From: Rheinheimera mesophila
GTDB taxonomy: Bacteria > Pseudomonadota > Gammaproteobacteria > Enterobacterales > Alteromonadaceae
Direction of reading: 5' to 3'
Length of the DNA: 64,000 nucleotides
Assembly (NCBI RefSeq): GCF_000986865.1
Contig: NZ_LAVS01000090.1
Span: 62,001 to 126,000, forward strand
This document shows positions 53,142 through 60,178 of this stretch, piece after piece. Positions within the stretch are counted from its first letter, which is position 1. Each line of letters starts with the position of its first letter. The notes below the pieces were generated by a model, which was not told the DNA's origin, did not search any database, and saw only the letters and a program-made list of their open reading frames with translations. The position numbers were made by a program, and so were the translations under genes.

Positions 53142-53833
53142 CTAGCCCCAGTCCTTCATTGCATTCTCAAGAGTTAATTCTTCCTCAACTTTCGGTGTTG
53201 CAACCATGAAATGTTCAAGCGGCTTTTCACTGCCGCCAGCACTGTGGTGTACTAGAGCCATGTGATGTGCTGCTATTAACTCCATGCGGTGCTGCATAGC
53301 TAAGCAGCCGTACTTTTCCTTATACGATGCCCAGATAATGGTTTCTTCGTAACTCAGGTTGTTCTGAGCTTCTTCTATTGTTTTGCCGCCGACTCCTGCG
53401 AGGACGAGTTCGCACCAGAATTCGTCTTCTTCAGTGAGCGCTTTGGGTCAGGCTTTTTAGATAGGCCATTTACCTCCCAAATTGCAGCCAACAAAGCCAT
53501 CCCCAGGCTTTCGCATATTGGGCCGTGCTCTACTTCATCATCTGCCAGTTCTCGACCAGAATTACCCATCAGGTCTTCCGGGGTGAACAGTGGCTGTCCT
53601 TGCTCATTCACAATGCTGGCACAAATGCGCGCCACCATTACACCGTCATTTGCCTGAAACTTTGCTTCTGTATTCACGGTGGCAAATGATTTTTTACGGA
53701 CATAAACGGTGGCTGAAAGCTCAGTTTCATTGCCTTCGTCGTCTGTCACATACCATTTAATTTCACGCTGAACAGGCGCAGCAGCTGTGAAGCTGCGGCT
53801 ACTGGCCAGTAAATCTTTAGTTAAAAGCGACAT
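53142..53833 (-). CDS. tail assembly chaperone GT, made by -1 frameshift
   Basis: The G frame is read to the slippery heptamer C-CCA-AAG at 53447-53441, then continues one base back into an open frame (ALTEEDEFWCELVLAGVGGKTIEEAQ...) that ends at the TAG at 53142-53144. The fusion is 131 + 99 = 230 residues. The second frame has no start of its own near the shift site and has helical character (YEETIIWASYKEKYGCLAMQHRMELIAAHHMALVHH), as in T-domain chaperones. In lambda the GT protein binds the tape measure and recruits tail tube subunits. The gene sits just upstream of the tape measure, as in lambda apart from the inserted moron-like gene. Confidence 0.88.
53375..53833 (-). CDS. tail assembly chaperone G
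   Basis: The unshifted product, 152 residues (MSLLTKDLLASSRSFTAAAPVQREIKWYVTDDEGNETELSATVYVRKKSF...). It ends with a Lys/Ser-rich tail (SLKKTNSGANSSSQESAAKQ) after the shift site. Together with GT at a much lower amount it coats the tape measure during tail assembly. It follows the tail tube gene by 15 bases. Confidence 0.85.
   Translation of the reverse strand: MSLLTKDLLASSRSFTAAAPVQREIKWYVTDDEGNETELSATVYVRKKSFATVNTEAKFQANDGVMVARICASIVNEQGQPLFTPEDLMGNSGRELADDEVEHGPICESLGMALLAAIWEVNGLSKKPDPKRSLKKTNSGANSSSQESAAKQ
53441..53447 (-). other. -1 ribosomal frameshift slippery site CCCAAAG
   Basis: The heptamer fits X-XXY-YYZ in the zero frame of G (GAC-CCA-AAG). After slipping, CCC and AAA pair and the next codon GCG opens the T frame. 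Upstream in the -1 frame a TGA lies six bases before the heptamer, so slippage cannot occur productively at the earlier AAAAAG run. The position and type match frameshift sites of other siphophages. Confidence 0.88.
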
Positions 53834-53848
53834 ACATTGATTACCTTA

Positions 53849-54355
53849 TTAAGCTGGAGTGTATTCGTCTGCAGGTCGGCCTTTCCTTTTCCATTGGCCC
53901 TTACCGGAGCGCTGGATAGATAAAGCAGTTTGAACAACTGCATTGATCGCAAAATCAAACGGGAAGTCGGCCACGTAGCCTTCAAATATGTACCAGGTAC
54001 GGGTGTTCGGTAATTTCAGGGCACCAGATGTAACGACAGGTGCGATGTTTTTACCATCGGCCCAGCCAACAATAAACTGAATATTCCTTTCGGTTTCCTC
54101 ATCAGCCAGCTCAGCCAAACGGATATGAGCATCTATAGAGGGATCAGCCTTAACAGAGCCAGACGCTTGACCAGGTGTCGGCATGCCTTTTTTGTAGCGC
54201 ATAGCTTCATCTTCTAAATCAGTATCGTCAACCTGGCCCGCAGGGGAACCACCCGGGTTAAACTGAGTAAGGCCTGGTATTTTTACAACTTCTTGACCGA
54301 CTTCTGCATCAGGATCAATGAAATAGACCTGAGTGCCCTTGGTTAATTGAGACAT
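53849..54355 (-). CDS. phage tail tube (major tail) protein
   Basis: A 168-residue protein, MSQLTKGTQVYFIDPDAEVGQEVVKIPGLTQFNPGGSPAGQVDDTDLEDEAMRYKKGMPTPGQASGSVKADPSID. The beta-rich pattern and the phrase QVDDTDLEDEAMRYKKG-PGQASG-V are characteristic of tail tube proteins of HK97/lambda-type siphophages. It polymerises around the tape measure to form the tail tube. It lies between gp10-like and G genes. Confidence 0.87.
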   Translation of the reverse strand: MSQLTKGTQVYFIDPDAEVGQEVVKIPGLTQFNPGGSPAGQVDDTDLEDEAMRYKKGMPTPGQASGSVKADPSIDAHIRLAELADEETERNIQFIVGWADGKNIAPVVTSGALKLPNTRTWYIFEGYVADFPFDFAINAVVQTALSIQRSGKGQWKRKGRPADEYTPA

Positions 54356-54368
54356 GGTGGTAACTCCT

Positions 54369-54836
54369 TTATTGCTTTAACGCTTTATCAAGTTCTTTAT
54401 TGAGCTCAATGCTGAAACGGTTAATTACTTGGTTAGTATTTGCGCTGAAAACTGGGCGCATGTATGGCTGTTCACGAACGAACTTTGTCCCGAACTCAAT
54501 GAAGTGCCAATGAGGGGTGTTCCCCTTTGGCCCAGTGTCCGGGTTCCCTGATGGAATATTTTTAAAGTTCGTCGCAACGCCGATCCGATATAGGTGCTTG
54601 CCTGTTTGGCGATAAACTTTGGTACCAAATTGAAGGCGAATATTGTCTGCTATTCTGCGACCAGTTTTTGGGTCATCTAGAGCTAACGCCTTTTGCTTTG
54701 CGGCACGCACCAGAATGCCAGACGCTCTGCGCAAGGCAGATCTGGTGGCTTTACCTCTTACCTCAGCTTTTACCAGGGCGAGCTTTCGCCTTACTTCATT
54801 AAAACCAATGAGCGAGAATGTAATTTTGTTAGCCAT
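54369..54836 (-). CDS. HK97 gp10-like morphogenesis protein
   Basis: A 155-residue basic protein, MANKITFSLIGFNEVRRKLALVKAEVRGKATRSALRRASGILVRAAKQKALALDDPKTGRRIADNIRLQF, then HWHFIEFGTKFVREQPYMRPVF. The HxxFxEFGTxxxxxxPFMRPAF motif is diagnostic for the HK97-gp10 family, which joins head and tail in the connector neck (tail terminator adaptor). I placed the start at the ATG at 54836, right after the DUF3168 stop; an in-frame TTG lies two codons upstream. Confidence 0.88.
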   Translation of the reverse strand: MANKITFSLIGFNEVRRKLALVKAEVRGKATRSALRRASGILVRAAKQKALALDDPKTGRRIADNIRLQFGTKVYRQTGKHLYRIGVATNFKNIPSGNPDTGPKGNTPHWHFIEFGTKFVREQPYMRPVFSANTNQVINRFSIELNKELDKALKQ

Positions 54837-54838
54837 GA

Positions 54839-55249
54839 TCAACTCATGTACTTAAAGGTAATTTCGCTAACCAGGTCTGACGAAACCCACAACTGTTCCG
54901 GGTCCCCTTCCTGATCAACCTCCTCCACGTCGATATTAATGAAGGCGTAATGGTCGTTAGCATCGGTGCAATCCTCGAGCGCTGTGGTGACTTCTTTTAC
55001 CAGTAGCTTTAACTGAACAAAGTTTTCAGCAACCAGTTTGAATGTCATAACAAAGTCACCAATGTCCGACTTTTCACCGTCTAAATCGCGCTGCCGCTTT
55101 GGCTTGCTCGCCTGGTAAATGATGTATGGAAATTCGGCATCTTCATCCGGATAGACAGGTGTAATCCGGTCGACCACCAGAGCCTGTATTTCTGGCTGCG
55201 CCAGTAGGTAATCCCGTATTGTGAACTCAATAGGCGCTGCATCAGACAC
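54839..55249 (-). CDS. DUF3168 tail-completion protein
   Basis: A 136-residue protein, MSDAAPIEFTIRDYLLAQPEIQALVVDRITPVYPDEDAEFPYIIYQ. This is the DUF3168/gpU-like family that caps the tail or joins it to the head. Start overlaps the head-closure gene by eight bases, and the end abuts the gp10-like start. Confidence 0.85.
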   Translation of the reverse strand: MSDAAPIEFTIRDYLLAQPEIQALVVDRITPVYPDEDAEFPYIIYQASKPKRQRDLDGEKSDIGDFVMTFKLVAENFVQLKLLVKEVTTALEDCTDANDHYAFINIDVEEVDQEGDPEQLWVSSDLVSEITFKYMS

Positions 55250-55562
55250 GAGGAAGCTCCAGTACGATAATCAGCTCACGGTTTAAATTTTTCGTGTTAT
55301 CTACCTTGGTTATTTTGTACATCAGCCCCTGATAGCTGGCTGATAAGTTAGCCTTAATTTGCGGGTAGTAACGGGTTCTCAGCATAATTTGCCCGGCAAC
55401 AGCTATCCCAGCAGCTATTTTCTTTGCTGATTCAGTTGCCGATAGTGGCTCGCACTTTAATTCACCAATTTTCGTGGCCACTTTCGTTTTCTGGCCGCTG
55501 GCGTCACGGGCGCCAGCTTCGCTGAAAATTTCGAGCTTGTGTCGTAAACCGCCGCCACGCAT
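55242..55562 (-). CDS. phage head closure protein
   Basis: A 106-residue protein of the SPP1 gp16/HK97 gp7-like head-closure family: MRGGGLRHKLEIFSEAGARDASGQKTKVATKIGELKCEPLSATESAKKIAAGIAVAGQIMLRTRYYP, then QGLMYKITKVDNTKNLNRELIIVLELPRV. The conserved L-R-RI-x(4)-W-like pattern near the N terminus and the Arg-Tyr-like core are visible. It closes the capsid after packaging. It shares one base with the connector gene upstream and overlaps DUF3168 by eight. Confidence 0.82.
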   Translation of the reverse strand: MRGGGLRHKLEIFSEAGARDASGQKTKVATKIGELKCEPLSATESAKKIAAGIAVAGQIMLRTRYYPQIKANLSASYQGLMYKITKVDNTKNLNRELIIVLELPRV

Positions 55563-56110
55563 TAGCCGATCCTTGGTATGTAGTAATGGTTTAACAGCAT
55601 GAAGACCCCCATTGGCAACTCACCAACATTAACGGCTGTGCTCGCCTCTCTGTTTTCATACAAATGACCGATAATCAATAAAGCTGCGCTACGGACAGTA
55701 GCCGGCAATATGTCGAAGCCAACTTCAGCGGTTATAGTTACAGATTCAGGCTCCGCAATAGTTCGCGGCCAGCTCTGACCAAAAGGCGGCAGTAATACTG
55801 GGTAAACTCTTTTCCGTGCGTCTAACCTGAGTGTTGCAACGTCCAGTTCCTGGCTGATGCCCTGTGCATCGGTATACTCAACTAAGGTTATGTTTTGAAC
55901 TGGCGTCCACTCCAGCTCAATTAGAGTTGAGCCTGCTGGAAAACCGTCAAGGACTAATGTTTCTTCCCGTGCAATAAAACAAGTCCCCGTTATTTGCTCT
56001 GCAAGTTTAAGAGCTGCTTCGGCCAGACTCAGTAAAAAATCATCTTCACTGCCATCATCAAAGCTCGAATCAAGACGCAGGTGTTTTTTAATCAGCGCCA
56101 GATCAATCAT
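55562..56110 (-). CDS. head-tail connector protein (gp6-like)
   Basis: A 182-residue protein beginning MIDLALIKKHLRLDSSFDDGSEDDFLLSLAEAALKLAEQITGTCFI, with AALLIIGHLYENREAS near residue 155. This is the DNA-packaging gp6/QLRG family, which forms the ring under the portal. The distinctive LKxHLRID-DxDD-ILxxYLxAA pattern is conserved. It follows a terminator and an 84-base gap after the small head-protein gene. Confidence 0.87.
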   Translation of the reverse strand: MIDLALIKKHLRLDSSFDDGSEDDFLLSLAEAALKLAEQITGTCFIAREETLVLDGFPAGSTLIELEWTPVQNITLVEYTDAQGISQELDVATLRLDARKRVYPVLLPPFGQSWPRTIAEPESVTITAEVGFDILPATVRSAALLIIGHLYENREASTAVNVGELPMGVFMLLNHYYIPRIG

Positions 56111-56145
56111 TGGTAGTTCCTAATGTCAGTGAGCATGTTTTTCAA

Positions 56146-56174
56146 ATAAAAAGCCGGAGCGTTTGCCCCGGCTT
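56146..56174 (-). terminator. terminator between the small head protein and the connector gene
   Basis: AAGCCGGGGC and GCTCCGGCTT (one mismatch) with an AAAC loop and a T run on the minus strand, 21 bases after the stop of the 64-residue protein. Confidence 0.85.
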
Positions 56175-56194
56175 AGGTTTGTACTTTTTCTATG

Positions 56195-56389
56195 TTATTC
56201 AGAGGCTTCTTTTAACTCAGTGCCTGAGACGGCGACCTTAATTCCCTCTACAAGCTTAGTTGCCTGTTTCTGCGGGAAACCAGCCACATCGCCACGGCTG
56301 TAACGTCCCCAAGGCTTAGTAAAAGTGACAGTTACGTTTTTGTTTTCAGCTTTTTCAGCTGGTTTATCTTCATTTTTTGTAGCGGCCAT
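56195..56389 (-). CDS. small head protein with KPWGRY-GDVAGF motif
   Basis: A 64-residue protein, MAATKNEDKPAEKAENKNVTVTFTKPWGRYSRGDVAGFPQKQATKLVEGIKVAV. The first 18 residues are charged and disordered. The TKPWGRYSRGDVAGF segment recurs in small proteins next to HK97-type capsid genes (DUF7210-like, from memory), which may be decoration or head-fibre proteins. Transcribed with capsid and cut off by the terminator behind it. Confidence 0.7.
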   Translation of the reverse strand: MAATKNEDKPAEKAENKNVTVTFTKPWGRYSRGDVAGFPQKQATKLVEGIKVAVSGTELKEASE

Positions 56390-56415
56390 GATGACTACCT
56401 ATATTTTTGTGAATG

Positions 56416-56438
56416 AAAAAGGCGGCCTCTAAGCCGCC
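56416..56438 (-). terminator. terminator directly after the capsid gene
   Basis: GGCGGC and GCCGCC with a six-base loop followed by five T on the minus strand, 14 bases after the capsid stop codon. Confidence 0.85.
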
Positions 56439-56451
56439 CATTCGATATTGA

Positions 56452-57735
56452 TTACCAGGTAACAGCGGTACCCAGGGCTAAGCCTTCTACATGGCGGAAG
56501 CCCACGTCATGCTCTGCTACTACACGTACCAATGACTGGTTGCGAGCAAACGCTGATACCAGGTTGCCGCTGCCATCTTTGTAAGTTGCTTCCTTACTAA
56601 AATCGATGGTCATATTGTCCATTTCGCCGATGATCACATCGTTCCAGTCGGCAAAGTAGATTTCAGACTCATTGCTGCCCGTGCCCAGGTTCACCGGAAT
56701 GGTTGTGCTGTGGACGATTGGATACCCCTTCAGCATGCCCTGAGCCATCTCAGGATAAGCCTTATTGCCATTGCCATCACGCAAACCCTGCAGCTTGATA
56801 AAGCTACGTGGAGAAAGTGACCAGCCAGGGCGTATCAGCAGGCTGTCAGACTGCAATAACATAAGGATCAGTTGGTCAAGCCAGGCATCAATAGTGGTCA
56901 GGTCGGCGGTACCAGCCCAAGCCAGCGTGCGGCTGGCATCGGTCGCTGTTTTCTTAAAGCCTTTGGGTGTATTGGATGTACCATCATCACGCAGGAAAGC
57001 TTTATCTTCACGTACTGACATGGCGCCTAAAATGTCATTCAATACCAAGTTTTCGACCTGAAACCCGGCGCGGCCGATCAACTGGTTGCTAATTGGTACC
57101 AGAGTAATCATGGTTTTAGCGTTCAGTTTGACATCGTCGAAATCAGATTCAGTACCGTTCACATCCGTTCCTTCGCCTACATAGCCCGAAGTAGCGCCGG
57201 ACGCCAGGCGCGGTAAAGACATATTACCGTTTGGCAGCGGCACCGTTTGCGCACCAAGGCGGCGGACCACGGTACGGGCACGCAACAGCTCAATCACTTC
57301 GTCATGGATGTTCTGTGGCACCAGCGCTCCGCCACTACCGGCTGAGGTTTCAATAGCCATAGCCACGTCATTATCGCCAATTTCATCCCGGGCAAATTTA
57401 GCGGCATCCGGCAGATCTCCTTTTGACGCGGCAATAGACATCACCATGCGAGACACTTTTGCCCCCAGGTACTGCTTAGGCTCTTGCTTCACATGAGCTG
57501 CAGGGGCTTTATTGCCAAATGCCGCGACAGGTGCCGCTGTGGCTGCAGCCATCTGCTCTGCCTGCTCCAAACGGCCTAACTGATCACCCAGTTGTTTAAA
57601 CTCGGCTGACAGCTGATCAAACTCTGCTAGTTGTTCGGCATTTAACTGGCCGTCAGCTTGTTCAATGGCCGCAATAGCCTGAATTTTTGCGTTGATTTCA
57701 GCGCGCTTGCGGCGGAGTTCTAATACTTTAGACAT
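56452..57735 (-). CDS. major capsid protein, HK97 family
   Basis: A 427-residue protein. The N-terminal delta domain (MSKVLELRRKRAEINAKIQAIAAIEQADGQLNAEQLAEFDQLSAEFKQLGDQLGRLEQAEQMAAATAAP, about 75 residues) is a coiled-coil scaffold, removed by the prohead protease. The core follows, with SGGALVPQNIHDEVIELLRARTVVRRLGAQTVPLPNGNMSLPRL, AWAGTADLTTIDAWLDQLI and the C-terminal QSLVRVVAEHDVGFRHVEGLALGTAVTW. These are typical of HK97-fold capsids. The gene is bracketed by two strong hairpin terminators. Confidence 0.94.
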   Translation of the reverse strand: MSKVLELRRKRAEINAKIQAIAAIEQADGQLNAEQLAEFDQLSAEFKQLGDQLGRLEQAEQMAAATAAPVAAFGNKAPAAHVKQEPKQYLGAKVSRMVMSIAASKGDLPDAAKFARDEIGDNDVAMAIETSAGSGGALVPQNIHDEVIELLRARTVVRRLGAQTVPLPNGNMSLPRLASGATSGYVGEGTDVNGTESDFDDVKLNAKTMITLVPISNQLIGRAGFQVENLVLNDILGAMSVREDKAFLRDDGTSNTPKGFKKTATDASRTLAWAGTADLTTIDAWLDQLILMLLQSDSLLIRPGWSLSPRSFIKLQGLRDGNGNKAYPEMAQGMLKGYPIVHSTTIPVNLGTGSNESEIYFADWNDVIIGEMDNMTIDFSKEATYKDGSGNLVSAFARNQSLVRVVAEHDVGFRHVEGLALGTAVTW

Positions 57736-57758
57736 GGTATTTCACCTTTTTTAGTTAC

Positions 57759-57781
57759 AAAAAAAGCGCCGTTAGGCGCTT
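57759..57781 (-). terminator. terminator between the prohead protease and the capsid gene
   Basis: AAGCGCC-TAAC-GGCGCTT followed by a run of seven T on the minus strand, 24 bases after the protease stop and 23 bases before the capsid start codon. Confidence 0.87.
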
Positions 57782-57804
57782 GGTTATGCTGCTCCGCCGC
57801 GTGG

Positions 57805-58740
57805 CTAGAGCGTCAAACTTGAGTTAATAGCAGAAGCCTGGGCACGAATACTGCGGCCACCATTTTTTGGTAAATAGGCCATTGCTATGGCATTAATTGC
57901 ATCCTGTGCAGGCGCAATTTCATCAATAAGTTTCAGCTGTAACGCTTCTTCAGCACTGAATAGTCGGGCCTCAGTAGCAATTACATCGTCTGCTTTCAGG
58001 TTCCGGTGTTTGGCCACTGAATTTACAAAAAGGCTGTAGGCTTGATCTAACCGCTTTTCGATTTCTAACACGGCCTGATCTGTAATTTCTTCATGGGGAG
58101 AAAAGTCGTTTTTGTGGCTACCACGATAGAAGGTATTGTATTTGATACCCACTTCCGCTTCCCACTTACTGACTTCATAGGTTTCGATGATTACACCGAT
58201 TGAACCAACGCCAGCAGTAGGACTGGCAATGATTTTGCTGCAGGCCGCGGCCAACATATAACCGGCGCTGTAAGCTGCAAAGTTAACCAGCGCCGTAATT
58301 GGCTTTATTTTAGTGCAGGCTCGGATAAAATCGGCAAGCTCTGCGCAACCAATAGCCTGACCGCCACCAGTGTGAAAGTCCAAAACAACTTCTTTGACCA
58401 GCTCATGGTTTACCGAGGCGGCAATTTGCTCTCTTAAACGCTCATACGACAGCAGTTCTTCACAGGTAGCGGTAATAGAGCCCCGGCGAGCAACTAAAAT
58501 ACCGTGCACCGGGATAACGGCAATATTTCCAGCAATGGTCACCCCTTGCAACTGACGTTCTTCGTCCCGGCCCATCGCAATGCCGACAATTTCTTCGGCC
58601 AGTTCTACATCAGTCGTAGTTCGGCCCAATAAGCGCGGTTCTAAAACTGCTTTTACAGCGTTAACCAGTTCTGAGGTTGCGTACAGTGGCGCACCAAAAA
58701 CCATGGCCGCTATATGCGGAAAGTTGATCATACGCGACAT
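57805..58740 (-). CDS. S49-family prohead protease (SppA-like)
   Basis: A 311-residue serine peptidase of the SppA/S49 type. HGILVARRGSI and VVLDFHTGGGQAIGCAELADFIRACTKIKPI precede AAYSAGYMLAAACSKIIASPTAGVGSIGVIIETYEVSKWE, where the catalytic Ser lies in AYSAGY, and later KNDFSPHEEITDQAV supplies the lysine region. It would mature the capsid by removing the delta domain. Start overlaps the portal stop by 13 bases. Confidence 0.9.
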   Translation of the reverse strand: MSRMINFPHIAAMVFGAPLYATSELVNAVKAVLEPRLLGRTTTDVELAEEIVGIAMGRDEERQLQGVTIAGNIAVIPVHGILVARRGSITATCEELLSYERLREQIAASVNHELVKEVVLDFHTGGGQAIGCAELADFIRACTKIKPITALVNFAAYSAGYMLAAACSKIIASPTAGVGSIGVIIETYEVSKWEAEVGIKYNTFYRGSHKNDFSPHEEITDQAVLEIEKRLDQAYSLFVNSVAKHRNLKADDVIATEARLFSAEEALQLKLIDEIAPAQDAINAIAMAYLPKNGGRSIRAQASAINSSLTL

Positions 58741-59990
58741 AATATTCCCTCGATTTCTTTCATTTGCTCAGGCGTAGCGTTCATTGAATTTTGAAGATTT
58801 GCTGAATCCACCATATTGAGCGGAGTTAAGTAACGATCACCACCAGGTATTGGTGGCATATTTTCCAGGCGGCGAATGTCGTTTACTGACAACCAGCCCC
58901 AGTTCCGGCCGATGGCGTAAGCTTCATAGCGTGATTTCTGATCACCACGCAGCAATCCGGAAATGTTGAATTCGATGTAATAGTTGTTGCGTTCGTCGGG
59001 CAACAGTAGGTCGCGCATCATTGCCGCTTCATGGCGCTTTACCCATGGCAGCAGAGTGTAGATAACGTACTGCAACCCTTGATGCTCAATATTGTTGAAA
59101 GAGGCTTTTTCCAGATGCTGCACCATGTGCGGAGGGATCTTGTACAACCGGCACACTTCAATTACACCAAAGTTTCGGCTTTCTATGAGCTGGGCTTTTT
59201 CGTTGTCCATTGCCAACTGTTTGTACTGCATGCCCTCTTGCAATAATGCAACACTAAATGCGTTGCGCAGGCCACCGCCATGGCGCTCTGTAAACTTGTT
59301 TAGTAGGGCGTCTACCTTTGTTTGATCGCTAATTGCTGCAGACGTAGCTGGCCGTTCAATAACGCCAGACATCGTGGCGCCCCGCTGAAAGACTGCTGCT
59401 GCGTGTTGTTCTGTAGCTATGGTCAAGCCAATTGTGTCTGTGTTGGTTTGCAGCGGTGATAAACCAACATAACCATCCAAACTGAAGTACTTGATGTGGT
59501 GGATCATATGCATAGGCACAGTTTCATTTAGATCCAGCAGCCGGTAATACGGCATACCATCAGAACCTTTAAGTACCTTCACTTTGTTGTAGTTAATCGG
59601 GATCAGCTCTTTTGGATAGCCGTAACTATCGCGGTCGATTAACGCAACATGATTGCCTTCAATACCCAGCGAACCCTGTGCCTGCTCGTAATACTCAAAG
59701 CTGGTGTCTTTGCGGTTAGGGCTACTGTGGATCAGGTTATAAACTGGATGATCTGTTGCGCGTTCCCGGCCACCGTCAGCAGTTCGGCGGTATAGCTCAC
59801 AAGGCAGTTGGGCAATACTTTCAGCAAGAAGAGTCACACACGCTCGAAAAGCTGCTACCCCCATTGCAGATTCAGTGTTAACCATGACGCCAGCACTACT
59901 TTGGCGACTTCCCATAGAGCTGATCCAGCTTGTGAAGTTCTGCCGGGCTGTAACACCCTTATCTGTGCCGAACAAGTTAGGTAAAAACAT
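58728..59990 (-). CDS. phage portal protein, HK97 family
   Basis: A 420-residue protein typical in length. The key parts include MGVAAFRACVTLLAESIAQLPCELYRR, the LKVLKG-DGMPYYRLLDL region, and the DQTKVDALLNKFTERHGGG...NAFSVALLQEGMQYK segment. It forms the dodecameric portal vertex through which DNA enters. It begins one base inside the 62-residue membrane-protein stop and precedes the protease. Confidence 0.93.
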   Translation of the reverse strand: MFLPNLFGTDKGVTARQNFTSWISSMGSRQSSAGVMVNTESAMGVAAFRACVTLLAESIAQLPCELYRRTADGGRERATDHPVYNLIHSSPNRKDTSFEYYEQAQGSLGIEGNHVALIDRDSYGYPKELIPINYNKVKVLKGSDGMPYYRLLDLNETVPMHMIHHIKYFSLDGYVGLSPLQTNTDTIGLTIATEQHAAAVFQRGATMSGVIERPATSAAISDQTKVDALLNKFTERHGGGLRNAFSVALLQEGMQYKQLAMDNEKAQLIESRNFGVIEVCRLYKIPPHMVQHLEKASFNNIEHQGLQYVIYTLLPWVKRHEAAMMRDLLLPDERNNYYIEFNISGLLRGDQKSRYEAYAIGRNWGWLSVNDIRRLENMPPIPGGDRYLTPLNMVDSANLQNSMNATPEQMKEIEGILCRV

Positions 59991-60178
59991 TATTCCGCCT
60001 TAGGTTGCGACTTCTTATTTTGCTGGTAGGCCCACTGCCTGGTGTACAGGTAACTGGCAATCATGCAAAAAATACCAATACAGATGTAGCCGGCCGGATT
60101 GTTAAGCAACCAAACGCCAAAGCTAATTAAGCCGGCGCCCACAAGGCCCAGCACAAACAAAAAAATGGGTATCAGCAT
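59990..60178 (-). CDS. small membrane protein between terL and portal
   Basis: A 62-residue protein with two hydrophobic segments (MLIPIFLFVLGLVGAGLISFGVWLL and GYICIGIFCMIASYLYT) and a basic C terminus (RQWAYQQNKKSQPKAE). It overlaps terL by seven bases and portal by one, so it is co-expressed. Proteins like this are found in HK97-type modules; function unknown, perhaps membrane anchoring or a regulator of lysis. Confidence 0.75.
   Translation of the reverse strand: MLIPIFLFVLGLVGAGLISFGVWLLNNPAGYICIGIFCMIASYLYTRQWAYQQNKKSQPKAE

Noticed and set aside
53441-53470. AAAAAG run near 53455 as an alternative slippery site
   Set aside because: A TGA in the -1 frame directly after it would end the product; only CCCAAAG gives the long fusion.
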